From Bin87 sp964347975 (lineage in GTDB: Bacteria > Chloroflexota > Dehalococcoidia > Lucifugimonadales > UBA3495): DNA of 64,000 nucleotides. Under the pieces are notes generated by a model that searched no databases, was not told the DNA's origin, and saw only the letters and a program-made list of their open reading frames with translations. The position numbers and the translations under genes were made by a program. Location of the stretch: the NCBI GenBank assembly GCA_964347975.1, contig CAYGAY010000005.1, positions 1-64,000 of the forward strand, read 5' to 3'. This document shows, one piece after another, positions 7,635 through 16,102 of the stretch (its first letter is position 1; the number at the start of each line of letters is the position of its first letter).

Positions 7635-9101
7635 TCAGGCAGCCCAAGATGGCAGGTAAGTGCGGCTTCGCGTTCCAACGCTGACATCCCTTATCGCAAT
7701 TACTCCGCCATCTATAGCCTCTTTGAGCAGACGGGAAGCGGTAACAGTATCTGAAATGCCGAACCGTTCCCGAATTGAAGCATTATTCACTGGCCTGTTC
7801 GTTACGTAGCACAAGCAAGCGTGCAAGTAGCAGGCCAGTACCCGTTCTGACTTGTCCATATCCGACAGCGGCTTATGGGCAAACAGAGTAGTACGGGTAG
7901 AACCCGGCGGGGCTTCGAAAAGTGGAGCCGGAAGCTGAAACGCTTCCACCTCTTGAAGCACCTTGTCAATTCCGCTACCGCGTTCCTCACAGATGTTGAA
8001 CCTGCGCGTCAACCTTGCCAATGTTTCGTTCCGCGACTTTGGGTCTGCGTCAAGGAAACGCTCAGTAGGAACCAGCGGTTCTCCCGGATTAGCGATTTCA
8101 ATGCGTGTGTCAAATATCGACAGCATCGGTCCAGTGCCGGAGATAGAAAAGTCCTGATGAATCAGAGCATTGGCAACCAATTCACGCACTGCGATGCGTG
8201 GAAACATCGGAACTTCACGTCGGAATGCGCGTTCAATGACTTCATTGGCCGGCGTCACTGTCATAACATAATCTACGGCATCGTCGAATATGACGGCATA
8301 GCCATCTGTGAACTCCCGCTCGCGTAGCGCTTCAGTGCGTCCGTTGCCCCGATACTGGACAATACGCAGAGTTTTGCGCCCTATACGGGGAAAATCTTCC
8401 AGATTGCGGGCGAATAGCATGGCCCCAAGATTGGTAATATTCCAGCCTCCAGCGTCGCAGGGCAAAATAAGCCTGTTGCTGCGCAGCCTTTCCAAGATAG
8501 CGGCGCGACCATCGGGCAACTGTACGCCAAGTCGGTCAAAGTAAGCCGGGTAGTTCAAACCTGACAAAACATCATCGTCGCTTGCATTTTCGAGCGCTAT
8601 CTCACTCTCAAAGATAAACTGTTCCAAAATACGCCATAGCGCGCGTTCTTTTTCGGGATGCTCCCGTAGGTTCTTCTTTACATCTCCGACACGGATAAAA
8701 CGCTCTCCCTTGAAAGCCACTGGCTGTTGGGTTGCCTTTTCCATCTGTAGAATTACGATCCGCTTTCCATCAAGCGTAACTTCATGAAAGCGAAAATCTA
8801 CGTGCGGCGTTAGCCCCCGCCGCAGCCAGTTTTCCAATGGTTCGTTGCCTTGCTTTGCCATGGCCGGCGTGAATCCAGTGCCGACCACAGCGTGGGCGCC
8901 GTCCGCAATCCCCCACAGCATATAGGCGTTGTCTTTCTCACTAAGCGCAGCCCCATTGGCCAATGCCGATATGTACTCACCAATCTCTTGGAGTTCAGTC
9001 GCTTGGTTGACTTTGAACTCCACCCACTCGGTTTCGCGGGGCAAGCGGCGAAGATTGTGGACCAAATCGGCAAGGTAAGCGTCATCTCGAATCGGAATCA
9101 T
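7635..9101 (-). CDS. AlbA_2/Schlafen-type putative DNA-binding protein (second paralogue)
   Basis: 488 aa from ATG 9101 (MIPIRDDAYL); a GTG at 9134 would sit on top of a TATAAT box (9147-9142 on the minus strand), so the shorter form is preferred. The AlbA_2 domain shows ETEWVEFKVN (about 24-33) and MLWGIADG. The GHKL-like part shows ELVANALIHQDF (about 305-316) and an ERGSGIDKVLQEVEAF segment near residues 380-395. A C-terminal winged helix (ASIRERFGISDTVTASRLL) follows. Expected to be a regulator or nucleic-acid-acting ATPase-like protein; substrate unknown. Confidence 0.85.
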   Translation of the reverse strand: MIPIRDDAYLADLVHNLRRLPRETEWVEFKVNQATELQEIGEYISALANGAALSEKDNAYMLWGIADGAHAVVGTGFTPAMAKQGNEPLENWLRRGLTPHVDFRFHEVTLDGKRIVILQMEKATQQPVAFKGERFIRVGDVKKNLREHPEKERALWRILEQFIFESEIALENASDDDVLSGLNYPAYFDRLGVQLPDGRAAILERLRSNRLILPCDAGGWNITNLGAMLFARNLEDFPRIGRKTLRIVQYRGNGRTEALREREFTDGYAVIFDDAVDYVMTVTPANEVIERAFRREVPMFPRIAVRELVANALIHQDFSISGTGPMLSIFDTRIEIANPGEPLVPTERFLDADPKSRNETLARLTRRFNICEERGSGIDKVLQEVEAFQLPAPLFEAPPGSTRTTLFAHKPLSDMDKSERVLACYLHACLCYVTNRPVNNASIRERFGISDTVTASRLLKEAIDGGVIAIRDVSVGTRSRTYLPSWAA

Positions 9102-9205
9102 ACCAGCGCACACCCGTTCCCATGTGGACGTCACAGCGCATTATACCCGCGGTCAGCCATGTTGATACGTATGGAATGTATGCCCTGAAGCCCGGTTCCT
9201 TTTCG

Positions 9206-10213
9206 TCAGTATTCGTAAAACATTCCCTGCAATACGTCCCGGTCGTCGGTAACGGTCAACCCCAGCATCAGCAGGATGCGGGCCTTCTGGGGCATCAGGT
9301 TGTCGGAGACGATGAAGCCCTGTTCCGCTTTGCGCGGCGTCATCACCACGCGGCCGGCGCTGGAGCGGCTGGCCAGGACGACGGGCATTCCGCCGGCGAC
9401 CGCGGCCTCGGCGGCGGCGATGACGGCCGGCGGGAAGGTGCCGGCGCCGAAGCCGGCCAATACCAGGCCGGCGGAGCCATGGGCGCGCACGGCGTCAATC
9501 AGCATACCGTCGGCGCCGGCGTAGGAGTGCACGATGTCCACGCGGGGGAGGTCGGTCATGCCGTCCACATGGAACGGGGTTGCCACGGTGTGCTTGCGAA
9601 CCGGGCGGCGGTAGAAGACTACCCGGTGGTCGGAATCGGCGTAGCCCAGGAAGCCGAGTTCGTTGGGCTTGAAGGTCTCCACCCGCAGGGTGTTGGCTTT
9701 ATAGACTTCGCGGGCGCAGTGGATTTCGTTGTTGAGGACGGTGAGCACGCCCATGCCGGCGGATTCGGGCGTTGCCGCGATGCGGACGGCGTCCAGCAGG
9801 TTCAGGTCAGCGTCGGTGCTGATGGAGGTGGGCGGTCGCATGGCGCCGGTGATGACGACGGGCCGGCGGGTTTTGACGGTGAGATGGAGGAAGTAGGCGG
9901 TTTCTTCCAGGGTGGCCGTGCCGTGGGTGATGACGACGCCGGCGGTGTCGGGTTCATCGCGGTCGATGGCGTGGATGCGCTCGGCCAGGGCGATCCAGTT
10001 GGCCGGGCCGATGGCGGTGCTGCCGACGCTGACCATATCCTCGGCGATGATGCTGAAGTTGTCGCCAATTTCAGGAACCCGCGCCAGGTTCTGCTCGATG
10101 GTCAGGTGGTCGCCAATCTCAGGATAGCGGATGTAGTCCATCCGGTCGGGGCCAACGCCGGCGATGCTGCCCCCGGTGGCGATGATGTGAACGGTGGAAG
10201 TATGCGAGGGCAT
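9206..10213 (-). CDS. L-asparaginase (type I/II asparaginase family)
   Basis: 335 aa, hydrolysing asparagine to aspartate and ammonia. The first catalytic Thr lies in HIIATGGSIAG (about 9-19); the second lies in VVITHGTATLEETAYFL, with the HGT-T-E signature. GAMRP follows as in the family. No signal peptide is seen, suggesting a cytoplasmic enzyme. The start ATG 10213 has GGAGG at 8 bases; an in-frame ATG at 10237 overlaps the upstream higA stop but has no ribosome site. It follows a HigA-like regulator that may control it. Confidence 0.9.
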   Translation of the reverse strand: MPSHTSTVHIIATGGSIAGVGPDRMDYIRYPEIGDHLTIEQNLARVPEIGDNFSIIAEDMVSVGSTAIGPANWIALAERIHAIDRDEPDTAGVVITHGTATLEETAYFLHLTVKTRRPVVITGAMRPPTSISTDADLNLLDAVRIAATPESAGMGVLTVLNNEIHCAREVYKANTLRVETFKPNELGFLGYADSDHRVVFYRRPVRKHTVATPFHVDGMTDLPRVDIVHSYAGADGMLIDAVRAHGSAGLVLAGFGAGTFPPAVIAAAEAAVAGGMPVVLASRSSAGRVVMTPRKAEQGFIVSDNLMPQKARILLMLGLTVTDDRDVLQGMFYEY

Positions 10214-10233
10214 AAAACGGCCTCCTGGGTTTA

Positions 10234-10515
10234 TCATGTTTGCTGTTGTACTTCGGCCAACGGCTTGATGGCGCTGGTGTCGGTCGTTGCCCTTGCGATG
10301 TCCAGGTCATACATTCGCTGGAGATTGCGCCAGAACTCCGGGGACATACCAAGCGCGCGGCCTATCCGCAGCGCCGTATCCGCAGTGATTGACCGGCGCC
10401 CCCGGGCAATCTGGCTAATGCGTATCGGAGCAACCCCGATTGCTTTTGCCAGGCGATAATGGGAAATGCCCAATTCGTCGAATATCTCTGCTAAATGCTC
10501 TCCCTGTTCACGCAT
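10234..10515 (-). CDS. higA: HigA-family XRE-type DNA-binding antitoxin, no adjacent toxin
   Basis: 93 aa with a helix-turn-helix from about 15 to 70 (YRLAKAIGVAPIRISQIARG) followed by the HigA/VapI extension (TALRIGRALGMSPEFWRNLQ). HigB normally precedes HigA, but here the next gene upstream is a divergent phosphoesterase and no HigB-like frame is seen. It could be an orphan antitoxin or a local repressor of itself and the asparaginase gene, whose frame touches its stop. Confidence 0.8.
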   Translation of the reverse strand: MREQGEHLAEIFDELGISHYRLAKAIGVAPIRISQIARGRRSITADTALRIGRALGMSPEFWRNLQRMYDLDIARATTDTSAIKPLAEVQQQT

Positions 10516-10572
10516 CAGTAAAAATTGGTTCGCAATATCATAGCAGCCTTACGTATGCTACCATGCCGGCAT

Positions 10573-11316
10573 ATGCGTACCTTGATTCTCTCGGATATTC
10601 ATTCCAACCTGCAAGCCTTTGATGCCGTGCTGGCCGATGCTGAGGAGCGCGGCGGGTATGATGTGGTGTGGTTTCTGGGGGATCTGGTGGGGTATGGGGC
10701 AGATCCTGGCCCTTGCATCGCGCGGCTGCGCGAGTTGCCGCACGTGGGTATTGCCGGGAACCACGATCATGCCGTGATAGGGAAGCTGAACCCCGATCTT
10801 TTCAACGGGGCGGCTCGGGCCGCTGCCTTGTGGACCGCGCAACGGCTGACCAATGACGAGCGGGAATACCTGGCGGGATTGCCCGAAGTGCGGCGGGAGG
10901 GACCTTTCACCCACGTCCACGGGAGCCTGCGCGATCCGGTGATGGAATACCTGATCAGCGAGCCGGCGGCGCTGGCGACCTTCGCCCTTCTGGAAACGCC
11001 CTTCTGCCTGGTAGGGCACTCGCACTATCCGCTGGTTTGGGTGGAGCAGGACGGGCGCGCCAAGGGTTTCCTTTTGGATGCTTCGGAACCGTTGCCGTTG
11101 GACCGCCGCCAACGGGTGATCGTCAATCCCGGCAGCGTGGGCCAGCCGCGGGACGGCGACCGGCGCGCCGCGTACCTGCTCTACGAGGACGAGGGGGACG
11201 GGGAGGGGACTCTCCAACATTGCCGTGTGGAATATGACATCGCCACCGCCCAGGGGAGGATAATGGATGCCGGGCTACCCGAGTCGCTGGCATTTCGCCT
11301 TTCGGACGGAAGGTAG
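10573..11316 (+). CDS. Calcineurin-like metallophosphoesterase (YfcE/MJ0936-like)
   Basis: 247 aa from ATG 10573 (MRTLILSDIHSNLQAF). The metal-site motifs occur in order: DIH (8-10), FLGDLVGYG, GNHDHAV, and GHSHYP late in the protein, followed by NPGSVGQPRDGD. This set defines the single-domain phosphodiesterase group seen in YfcE and MJ0936, cytoplasmic and dependent on Mn or Ni. The physiological substrate is uncertain. It diverges from higA. Confidence 0.85.
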   Translation: MRTLILSDIHSNLQAFDAVLADAEERGGYDVVWFLGDLVGYGADPGPCIARLRELPHVGIAGNHDHAVIGKLNPDLFNGAARAAALWTAQRLTNDEREYLAGLPEVRREGPFTHVHGSLRDPVMEYLISEPAALATFALLETPFCLVGHSHYPLVWVEQDGRAKGFLLDASEPLPLDRRQRVIVNPGSVGQPRDGDRRAAYLLYEDEGDGEGTLQHCRVEYDIATAQGRIMDAGLPESLAFRLSDGR

Positions 11317-11326
11317 GGTAGCAAAC

Positions 11327-11356
11327 TTGACGCTTCTCTGCCGTCACCATTAAACT
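11327..11356 (+). promoter_or_regulatory. Probable promoter of the NYN gene
   Basis: TTGACG (11327-11332), an 18-base spacer and TAAACT (11351-11356), about 90 bases before the NYN reading frame. Confidence 0.4.
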
Positions 11357-11448
11357 CTGCATTACAGGAGTTACGTCCTCGAAACCAAAATCAAGTAACC
11401 CTGCGAAGGCAACAGTCCAGGAAAGGGACAATCAGTTGAGGTATCATC

Positions 11449-13119
11449 ATCGCTATCCAGCAAGTTAATGGCAACACCGCCTTCAGTGAAGACGTAGCCT
11501 TATTTATCGACTGGGAAAACTTCAAGATCAGTCTGGCGGTGCGGGGCCGGACTCCTAACGTATCTGCGCTCAAAGAGGAAGTTTCCAATCACGGCCGCGT
11601 CGTTGTCGGCAAAGCTTACGCCGACTGGGTAAGCCGGGCTCCCGAGCTCAAGGGAGCCAGCCAGTTCATCCACGATCCTCCTTCCCTGTACGCTGCCGGC
11701 ATTGAGCCGGTTTACGTACCCACCCGGCTGCCGCTGCGCGGGTCGTACCAACCTGGTCGCACGGTCAGCGTGAAGAACAGCGTTGACGTGAAGATGACCG
11801 CCGACTGCATTGACACGGCGCATAATTTCCCCAACATCAATACCTTTGTCCTGGTGTCCGGTGATTCGGATTTCATTCACGTCATCAACTCCCTGCGCGC
11901 GGTGGGCAAGCGGGTGCTGGTGGTGGGGGTATCCTGGGCGACTTCCCGGCGCATGGCCGACCACGTTGACGGATTGATCTTCTACGACGCCGACGTTGAC
12001 CCCATCGAGGTGGAACCCGCCCCGCCGCGGGGCCCGTTCCAGCGGAACCGTCCGCAGGCGCCGGTTGCCCTGGCCAATCCGGGACGCCACCAGCTGCCCG
12101 AGGTTATCCGAGCCATCGAGGACGTGATACGCACCGAGCGGGCCGCGGGACACACTCTGCTGCTGACTTCGCTCAAGCAGCGCCTGGTGCGGCGCATCGC
12201 CGGTTTCGACGAGCGCAAACTGGGTTTCTCGGGATTCAAGAAGCTCATGCTGCGCGTCGCCGAGGAAGGCAACATCAAGATTCGCAGTGTTGACCTGGTG
12301 GACTGGATCCTGATGGCCGACGAACCCGACCCGGTTCCGGTGGCGCAGGATGACGATGACGCGGAACTGGAAGCCGCCGATGCCTACGATGAGGTCGATG
12401 ACGACGCAGTCGCAGAACCGGAACCTGACGAACCCGCAGAAGCGACGCGCGAACTGCCGGACAATCCAGCGCAAGAGCTGACCGAGGAAATCGCGCCGGC
12501 AAGGTCCAAGCTTATAGAGGAGCGCGCCGGTTCCGAACCGGTTCGACCGGACCTCGAAGAGTTGGAGCGCGCGCTGAGGGACGCCGCAGCCGAATTGGAC
12601 CTGCCCGAATCGGAGGAGGAGGACCGGAGCGGCGACATGGCCCGCATTGCCGACCTGGTCGCGATGAGCCACTTCGTCGAAGAGCGTGACGGCGCCGACT
12701 CGGTAATGTTCCAGGCATTGTGCAACGAAATCAGCGCAGCCCTGGCCCAGGGAATGGAGGTCAGAGACCCGACCATTCTTGAGCATTGGGGCGATTCTCA
12801 GGACCAGGTGACACGGAATCTGATCGCGCGGCAAGTGCGCGGCCTGATGTCCAACGGTGTTTTCCAGTATCGGAACGTGAATTCCCGGGACCCTGAAACC
12901 AACCGGTTGCGCCGGCGACGGGCATTTGGACTAAACCGCGAGCATCCTGTGACCGGCATCGCGCTGGCGGTGCGCCTGGGTTTGCCTTATCCGCCGTCGT
13001 CCGAAGAGATTGGGTCGGCCAACGACGCCATTGCAACGCCGCCGCTGGCCGACCACGGTTCCGCCGAAGCCGACAACCCTGGCGTGGTCGAAGAGGCCGA
13101 AGTGGTCGCCATCAGTTGA
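11449..13119 (+). CDS. NYN (LabA/DUF88) nuclease-like protein with OST-HTH/LOTUS domain, start codon unclear
   Basis: About 556 aa. A NYN/PIN-like domain (VALFIDWENFK at 11494 onward, then SGDSDF and GKRVLVVGV) carries the Asp residues of this RNase-like fold. OST-HTH/LOTUS follows at about residues 200-285 (GHTLLLTSLKQRLVRRIAGF, KLGFSGFKKLM). An acidic linker and a second C-terminal helical domain (about 395-510) end the protein. The conserved strand lies upstream of the first ATG/GTG/TTG in frame (GTG 11539), while the frame is open back to 11440 without a normal start. TTGAGG sits seven bases before an ATC at 11449, used here as a provisional start. A frameshift or sequence error is the alternative. 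Likely an RNA-directed protein. Confidence 0.75.
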   Translation: MAIQQVNGNTAFSEDVALFIDWENFKISLAVRGRTPNVSALKEEVSNHGRVVVGKAYADWVSRAPELKGASQFIHDPPSLYAAGIEPVYVPTRLPLRGSYQPGRTVSVKNSVDVKMTADCIDTAHNFPNINTFVLVSGDSDFIHVINSLRAVGKRVLVVGVSWATSRRMADHVDGLIFYDADVDPIEVEPAPPRGPFQRNRPQAPVALANPGRHQLPEVIRAIEDVIRTERAAGHTLLLTSLKQRLVRRIAGFDERKLGFSGFKKLMLRVAEEGNIKIRSVDLVDWILMADEPDPVPVAQDDDDAELEAADAYDEVDDDAVAEPEPDEPAEATRELPDNPAQELTEEIAPARSKLIEERAGSEPVRPDLEELERALRDAAAELDLPESEEEDRSGDMARIADLVAMSHFVEERDGADSVMFQALCNEISAALAQGMEVRDPTILEHWGDSQDQVTRNLIARQVRGLMSNGVFQYRNVNSRDPETNRLRRRRAFGLNREHPVTGIALAVRLGLPYPPSSEEIGSANDAIATPPLADHGSAEADNPGVVEEAEVVAIS

Positions 13120-13215
13120 GGCGGCCCCAACGGGCCCGCGCCTTTTCCGGTGAGGCGATTTCGGCGACGGGCGTGAAGTATAAGCAGCGGGAATGACGGG
13201 AAACGTCCACAGGCC

Positions 13216-15459
13216 CTAGCTCAAAGCGTCGCTCAACCCGCCATACCAGGTATCCGCCAGTTCCGCTACCTCCAGGTCAACCAACTCGCCAATCCGCAGC
13301 TGCGGGCCGCCGGTTCGTCCCAACGTCAAGGCCGGCGCCCGCGCCTCGTTGGCGGCATCCAGAACCTCGACCAGCCGGCCTGGCTCCACTGTGACTATGA
13401 TGCGGGAAGCGGCCTCGCCAAACAGGGCGGCGTCCCATCGCCTGGGAATTCCGGCCGCGAAATCATCGGTTGATGTGAAACCCACCGGGCCGGCGCCGCC
13501 GACCCGTCCGTCCCCAAGTATGCAGCACTCGGCCAGCGCCACGGCCAGGCCGCCGTCGGAACAGTCATGGGCGGAGCGGGCCGTGCCGTCGGCAATCAGC
13601 TGTCGGCACAGCGTCTGTACTCGCCGCTCCAGGGTGAGGTCAAGGCGGGGTCGCCCGCGTACCATGCCGTGTATGGCGCGCAGATATTCGCTGGCTGCCA
13701 GATCAGACGCCCGGGCGGACAGTGGTCCGGCGCCCAGCAGGACCACCGCCAGTCCTCCAGCCGGGAAACCCGCCCCGCAGCGCCGGGCGACATTCTCCAG
13801 CAGTCCCAATCCGCCTACGATGGGGGTAGGATAGATGGCGCTGCCCTGGCTTTCGTTGTACAGGCTGACGTTGCCGCTGACCACCGGAACGCCTAACGCT
13901 CGACAGGCTCGGGCCATGCCCCGGATGCACTGTTCCAACTGGTAATAAATTTCGGGACGCTCCGGATTGCCGAAATTCAGGCAATCGGTGAGGGCCAGGG
14001 GTTCCGCGCCGACGCAGGACAGGTTGCGCGTGACCTCGGCCACCGCCAACTGGCCTCCCCGGAAGGGGTCCAGATAGCACTGCCGGCCGTTGCCGTCGAT
14101 GGCGACGGCGATGGCGGTGTCGGTTCCCTTGACGCGGAGGACCGCCGCATCGCCGTCGCCGGGGCCGATAACCGTGTTAGTCTGCACCTGGTGGTCGTAT
14201 TGCCGGTACACTCCCTTCCTGCTGGCGATGTTGGGGGACGCCAACAATTGCAGCAGGGTTGGCCCCGCATCGGCGGGCATGGGCACGTCTCGCAAAGCAA
14301 GACGCTGCCGCGCCAGCGCATCGGCGGAGGGTTGGCCGGACAGCCGATAGCGCGGCGCGTCCGACAGGTGTTCGACAGGCAAGGCGGCGATGGTTTCCCT
14401 CCCGTCCTGCACCTGGGCGAGCTGCGCTTCAGTTACGGTTCCAACGGGCCGGCAGGTGATGTCCCACTTCTCGAACACGTCGCTGACGGCGGACGCGTGC
14501 TCCGGCGCCGTCGCCAGCAGCATCCGCTCTTGCGATTCGGACAGCATGACCTCGTAGCCGGTCATGCCAGCTTCCCGGCGGTGGACGCGGCTGATGTCGA
14601 GGATGACCCCGCGCCGGCCACGGGCCGCCGACTCCACTGCCGCGCTGGTCAGGCCGGCGGCGCCGAGGTCCTGCAAAGCGCGAACCTTGCCGGTCCGCAG
14701 CGCCTCCAGACACGCTTCGATGAGAGACTTTTCCAGGAAGGGGTTGCCCACCTGCACCGTGGGGCGAAGTTCCTGCTCTTCCTCGAAGGTGCGCGACGCC
14801 AGGCCGGAGGCTCCATGTATTCCGTCGCGTCCGGTGCCGGCGCCGACCAGCAGCAGCACGTCGCCCGGGTGGTCCGCCGCGGCGCTGGCTATTTCGTCGA
14901 TGGGGGCGATGCCCACGCACATGGCGTTGACCAGCGGGTTCTGCGAGTAACATTCGTCGAAGTATATTTCGCCGGCGACGTCAGGGACGCCGATGCAGTT
15001 GCCGTACCAGCCGATGCCGTCCACCACGCCCCGCAGCAGCCGGCGGTTGGCGGCGGAGTCGGGCGGGCCGAAACGCAGGGAATTGAGCAGAGCGATGGGC
15101 CGCGCGCCCATGGCCAGGATGTCACGCACTATTCCGCCGACACCGGTGGCCGCGCCCTGCAACGGCTCCACGGCCGAGGGATGGTTGTGCGACTCCACTT
15201 TGAACACGACGGCCAGGCCGTTGCCGATGTCGATGGCGCCGGCGTTTTCAGCGCCCGCCTGGGACAGGGTGCGGGCGGAACGGGTGGGCAGCATCCCCAA
15301 CAGCGGGCGGGAGTGCTTGTAGCCGCAATGTTCGCTCCATAGCGCGCCGAACATGCCCAACTCCACTGGGTTCGGCTCCCGGTCCAGCCGGTCAACGATC
15401 ATTTCGTATTCGGCGGGGGAGAGGGCGATTTCGTCCAGGATTTCTTTGCTGACCGGCAT
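13216..15459 (-). CDS. purL: Phosphoribosylformylglycinamidine synthase subunit PurL
   Basis: 747 aa, the small-type PurL that works with PurQ and PurS. It converts FGAR, ATP and glutamine-derived ammonia to FGAM in purine synthesis. Recognisable pieces: the LWSEHCGYKHSRPLL N-terminal motif, KVESHNHPSAVEP (substrate/Mg binding), TGVGGIVRDI, a QDLGAAGLTSAAVE segment, and the C-terminal AIRS-like half with GNVSLYNES and AHDCSDGGLAVALAE. The start ATG 15459 has GGCAGG upstream. It ends a minus-strand run containing purQ, but an EamA gene and a toxin-antitoxin pair lie between them and no purS is seen here. Confidence 0.95.
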   Translation of the reverse strand: MPVSKEILDEIALSPAEYEMIVDRLDREPNPVELGMFGALWSEHCGYKHSRPLLGMLPTRSARTLSQAGAENAGAIDIGNGLAVVFKVESHNHPSAVEPLQGAATGVGGIVRDILAMGARPIALLNSLRFGPPDSAANRRLLRGVVDGIGWYGNCIGVPDVAGEIYFDECYSQNPLVNAMCVGIAPIDEIASAAADHPGDVLLLVGAGTGRDGIHGASGLASRTFEEEQELRPTVQVGNPFLEKSLIEACLEALRTGKVRALQDLGAAGLTSAAVESAARGRRGVILDISRVHRREAGMTGYEVMLSESQERMLLATAPEHASAVSDVFEKWDITCRPVGTVTEAQLAQVQDGRETIAALPVEHLSDAPRYRLSGQPSADALARQRLALRDVPMPADAGPTLLQLLASPNIASRKGVYRQYDHQVQTNTVIGPGDGDAAVLRVKGTDTAIAVAIDGNGRQCYLDPFRGGQLAVAEVTRNLSCVGAEPLALTDCLNFGNPERPEIYYQLEQCIRGMARACRALGVPVVSGNVSLYNESQGSAIYPTPIVGGLGLLENVARRCGAGFPAGGLAVVLLGAGPLSARASDLAASEYLRAIHGMVRGRPRLDLTLERRVQTLCRQLIADGTARSAHDCSDGGLAVALAECCILGDGRVGGAGPVGFTSTDDFAAGIPRRWDAALFGEAASRIIVTVEPGRLVEVLDAANEARAPALTLGRTGGPQLRIGELVDLEVAELADTWYGGLSDALS

Positions 15460-15466
15460 TATAAAA

Positions 15467-15742
15467 CTACCTGCCAAAAATATCGGAGTGAGTACCGGTA
15501 CGCTCGAGGTAAATGGTATCGGCGTCTTCTCTCCATACCAACAGCCAGTTGCCGCCGATATGGCACTCCCAGTAACCCGTCCAATTGCCGGTCAGCGGAT
15601 GCCGCCGGGCGTTTTCGGGGATCGGAGAGCCGCTTGCCAGCAATAGGACGATGCGACGAAGCCGCTCCACATCCCAGCCGCGTCGCCGCAGGCGGTTGAG
15701 ATCCCGCCGGAACTCCCTCCGGTCAACTATACTCTTTGCCAT
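15467..15742 (-). CDS. yafQ: YafQ/RelE-family mRNA interferase toxin
   Basis: 91 aa from ATG 15742. The YafQ pattern is present: FRRDLNRLRRRGWDVERL helix, the HPLTGNWTGYWECHIGGNW stretch with catalytic-site His and Trp-Glu-Cys-His, and LVWREDADTIYLERTGTHSDIF with C-terminal His. Such toxins cleave ribosome-bound mRNA. The start overlaps the antitoxin gene by 20 bases, and the gene is 7 bases before purL. Confidence 0.85.
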   Translation of the reverse strand: MAKSIVDRREFRRDLNRLRRRGWDVERLRRIVLLLASGSPIPENARRHPLTGNWTGYWECHIGGNWLLVWREDADTIYLERTGTHSDIFGR

Positions 15743-16064
15743 TATCCTCCCGCTCCATCGTCTCCTCAGCCAGATGGAACGCCATCCAATCCTCAAAACT
15801 GGTAAAGCGGAGGTCGCTGCCGTCCGTGTCGTCCTCTTCCGGGGCCGGCCCGGGGGCGTTGGAGATTCTGCCCCAACACAGGCAGCAGGTGACCCGCGGC
15901 AGGTCCAGCCAATCCTTGCCGCCGGCCCGGTAAGCCAGCGCTATTTGCTGGTAAAAATCCTCAATCGCCTCTTCGGGCGTCAGGCTTAACTTGGCCAACG
16001 CCTTTTCCGCTTCCCGCTTCAGCTCCGGTGATATTTGAACGCTTACAGTTCCGGTTTCGGTCAT
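15723..16064 (-). CDS. dinJ: DinJ/RelB-family antitoxin
   Basis: 113 aa. An N-terminal ribbon-helix-helix (TVSVQISPELKREAEKAL) with LTPEEAIEDFYQQIAL is typical of DinJ. It is longer than usual: a Cys-containing insert (VTCCLCWGRI) and an acidic stretch precede the toxin-wrapping tail (FEDWMAFHLAEETMERE). It represses its own operon and neutralises YafQ. GAGGTGAAC precedes the start and a TATAAT box (16096-16091, minus strand) lies 27 bases upstream, so the pair has its own promoter. Confidence 0.8.
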   Translation of the reverse strand: MTETGTVSVQISPELKREAEKALAKLSLTPEEAIEDFYQQIALAYRAGGKDWLDLPRVTCCLCWGRISNAPGPAPEEDDTDGSDLRFTSFEDWMAFHLAEETMEREDNGKEYS

Positions 16065-16090
16065 AGTTCACCTCACAGTTCGCGCATCCG

Positions 16091-16096
16091 ATTATA
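16091..16096 (-). promoter_or_regulatory. -10 element of the dinJ-yafQ pair
   Basis: TATAAT on the minus strand, 27 bases before the dinJ start; it lies between EamA and dinJ and could also serve purL. Confidence 0.45.
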
Positions 16097-16102
16097 CGAC
16101 AC

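Noticed and set aside
9122..10459. 445-codon plus-strand frame
   Set aside because: Antisense shadow of asparaginase and higA, no domain seen.
10573..11316. sbcD for the sbcC at 46881
   Set aside because: The phosphoesterase is the short YfcE-like type and lies 36 kb away; SbcD is longer and usually adjacent.
14191..15342. 383-codon plus-strand frame
   Set aside because: Antisense shadow of purL.
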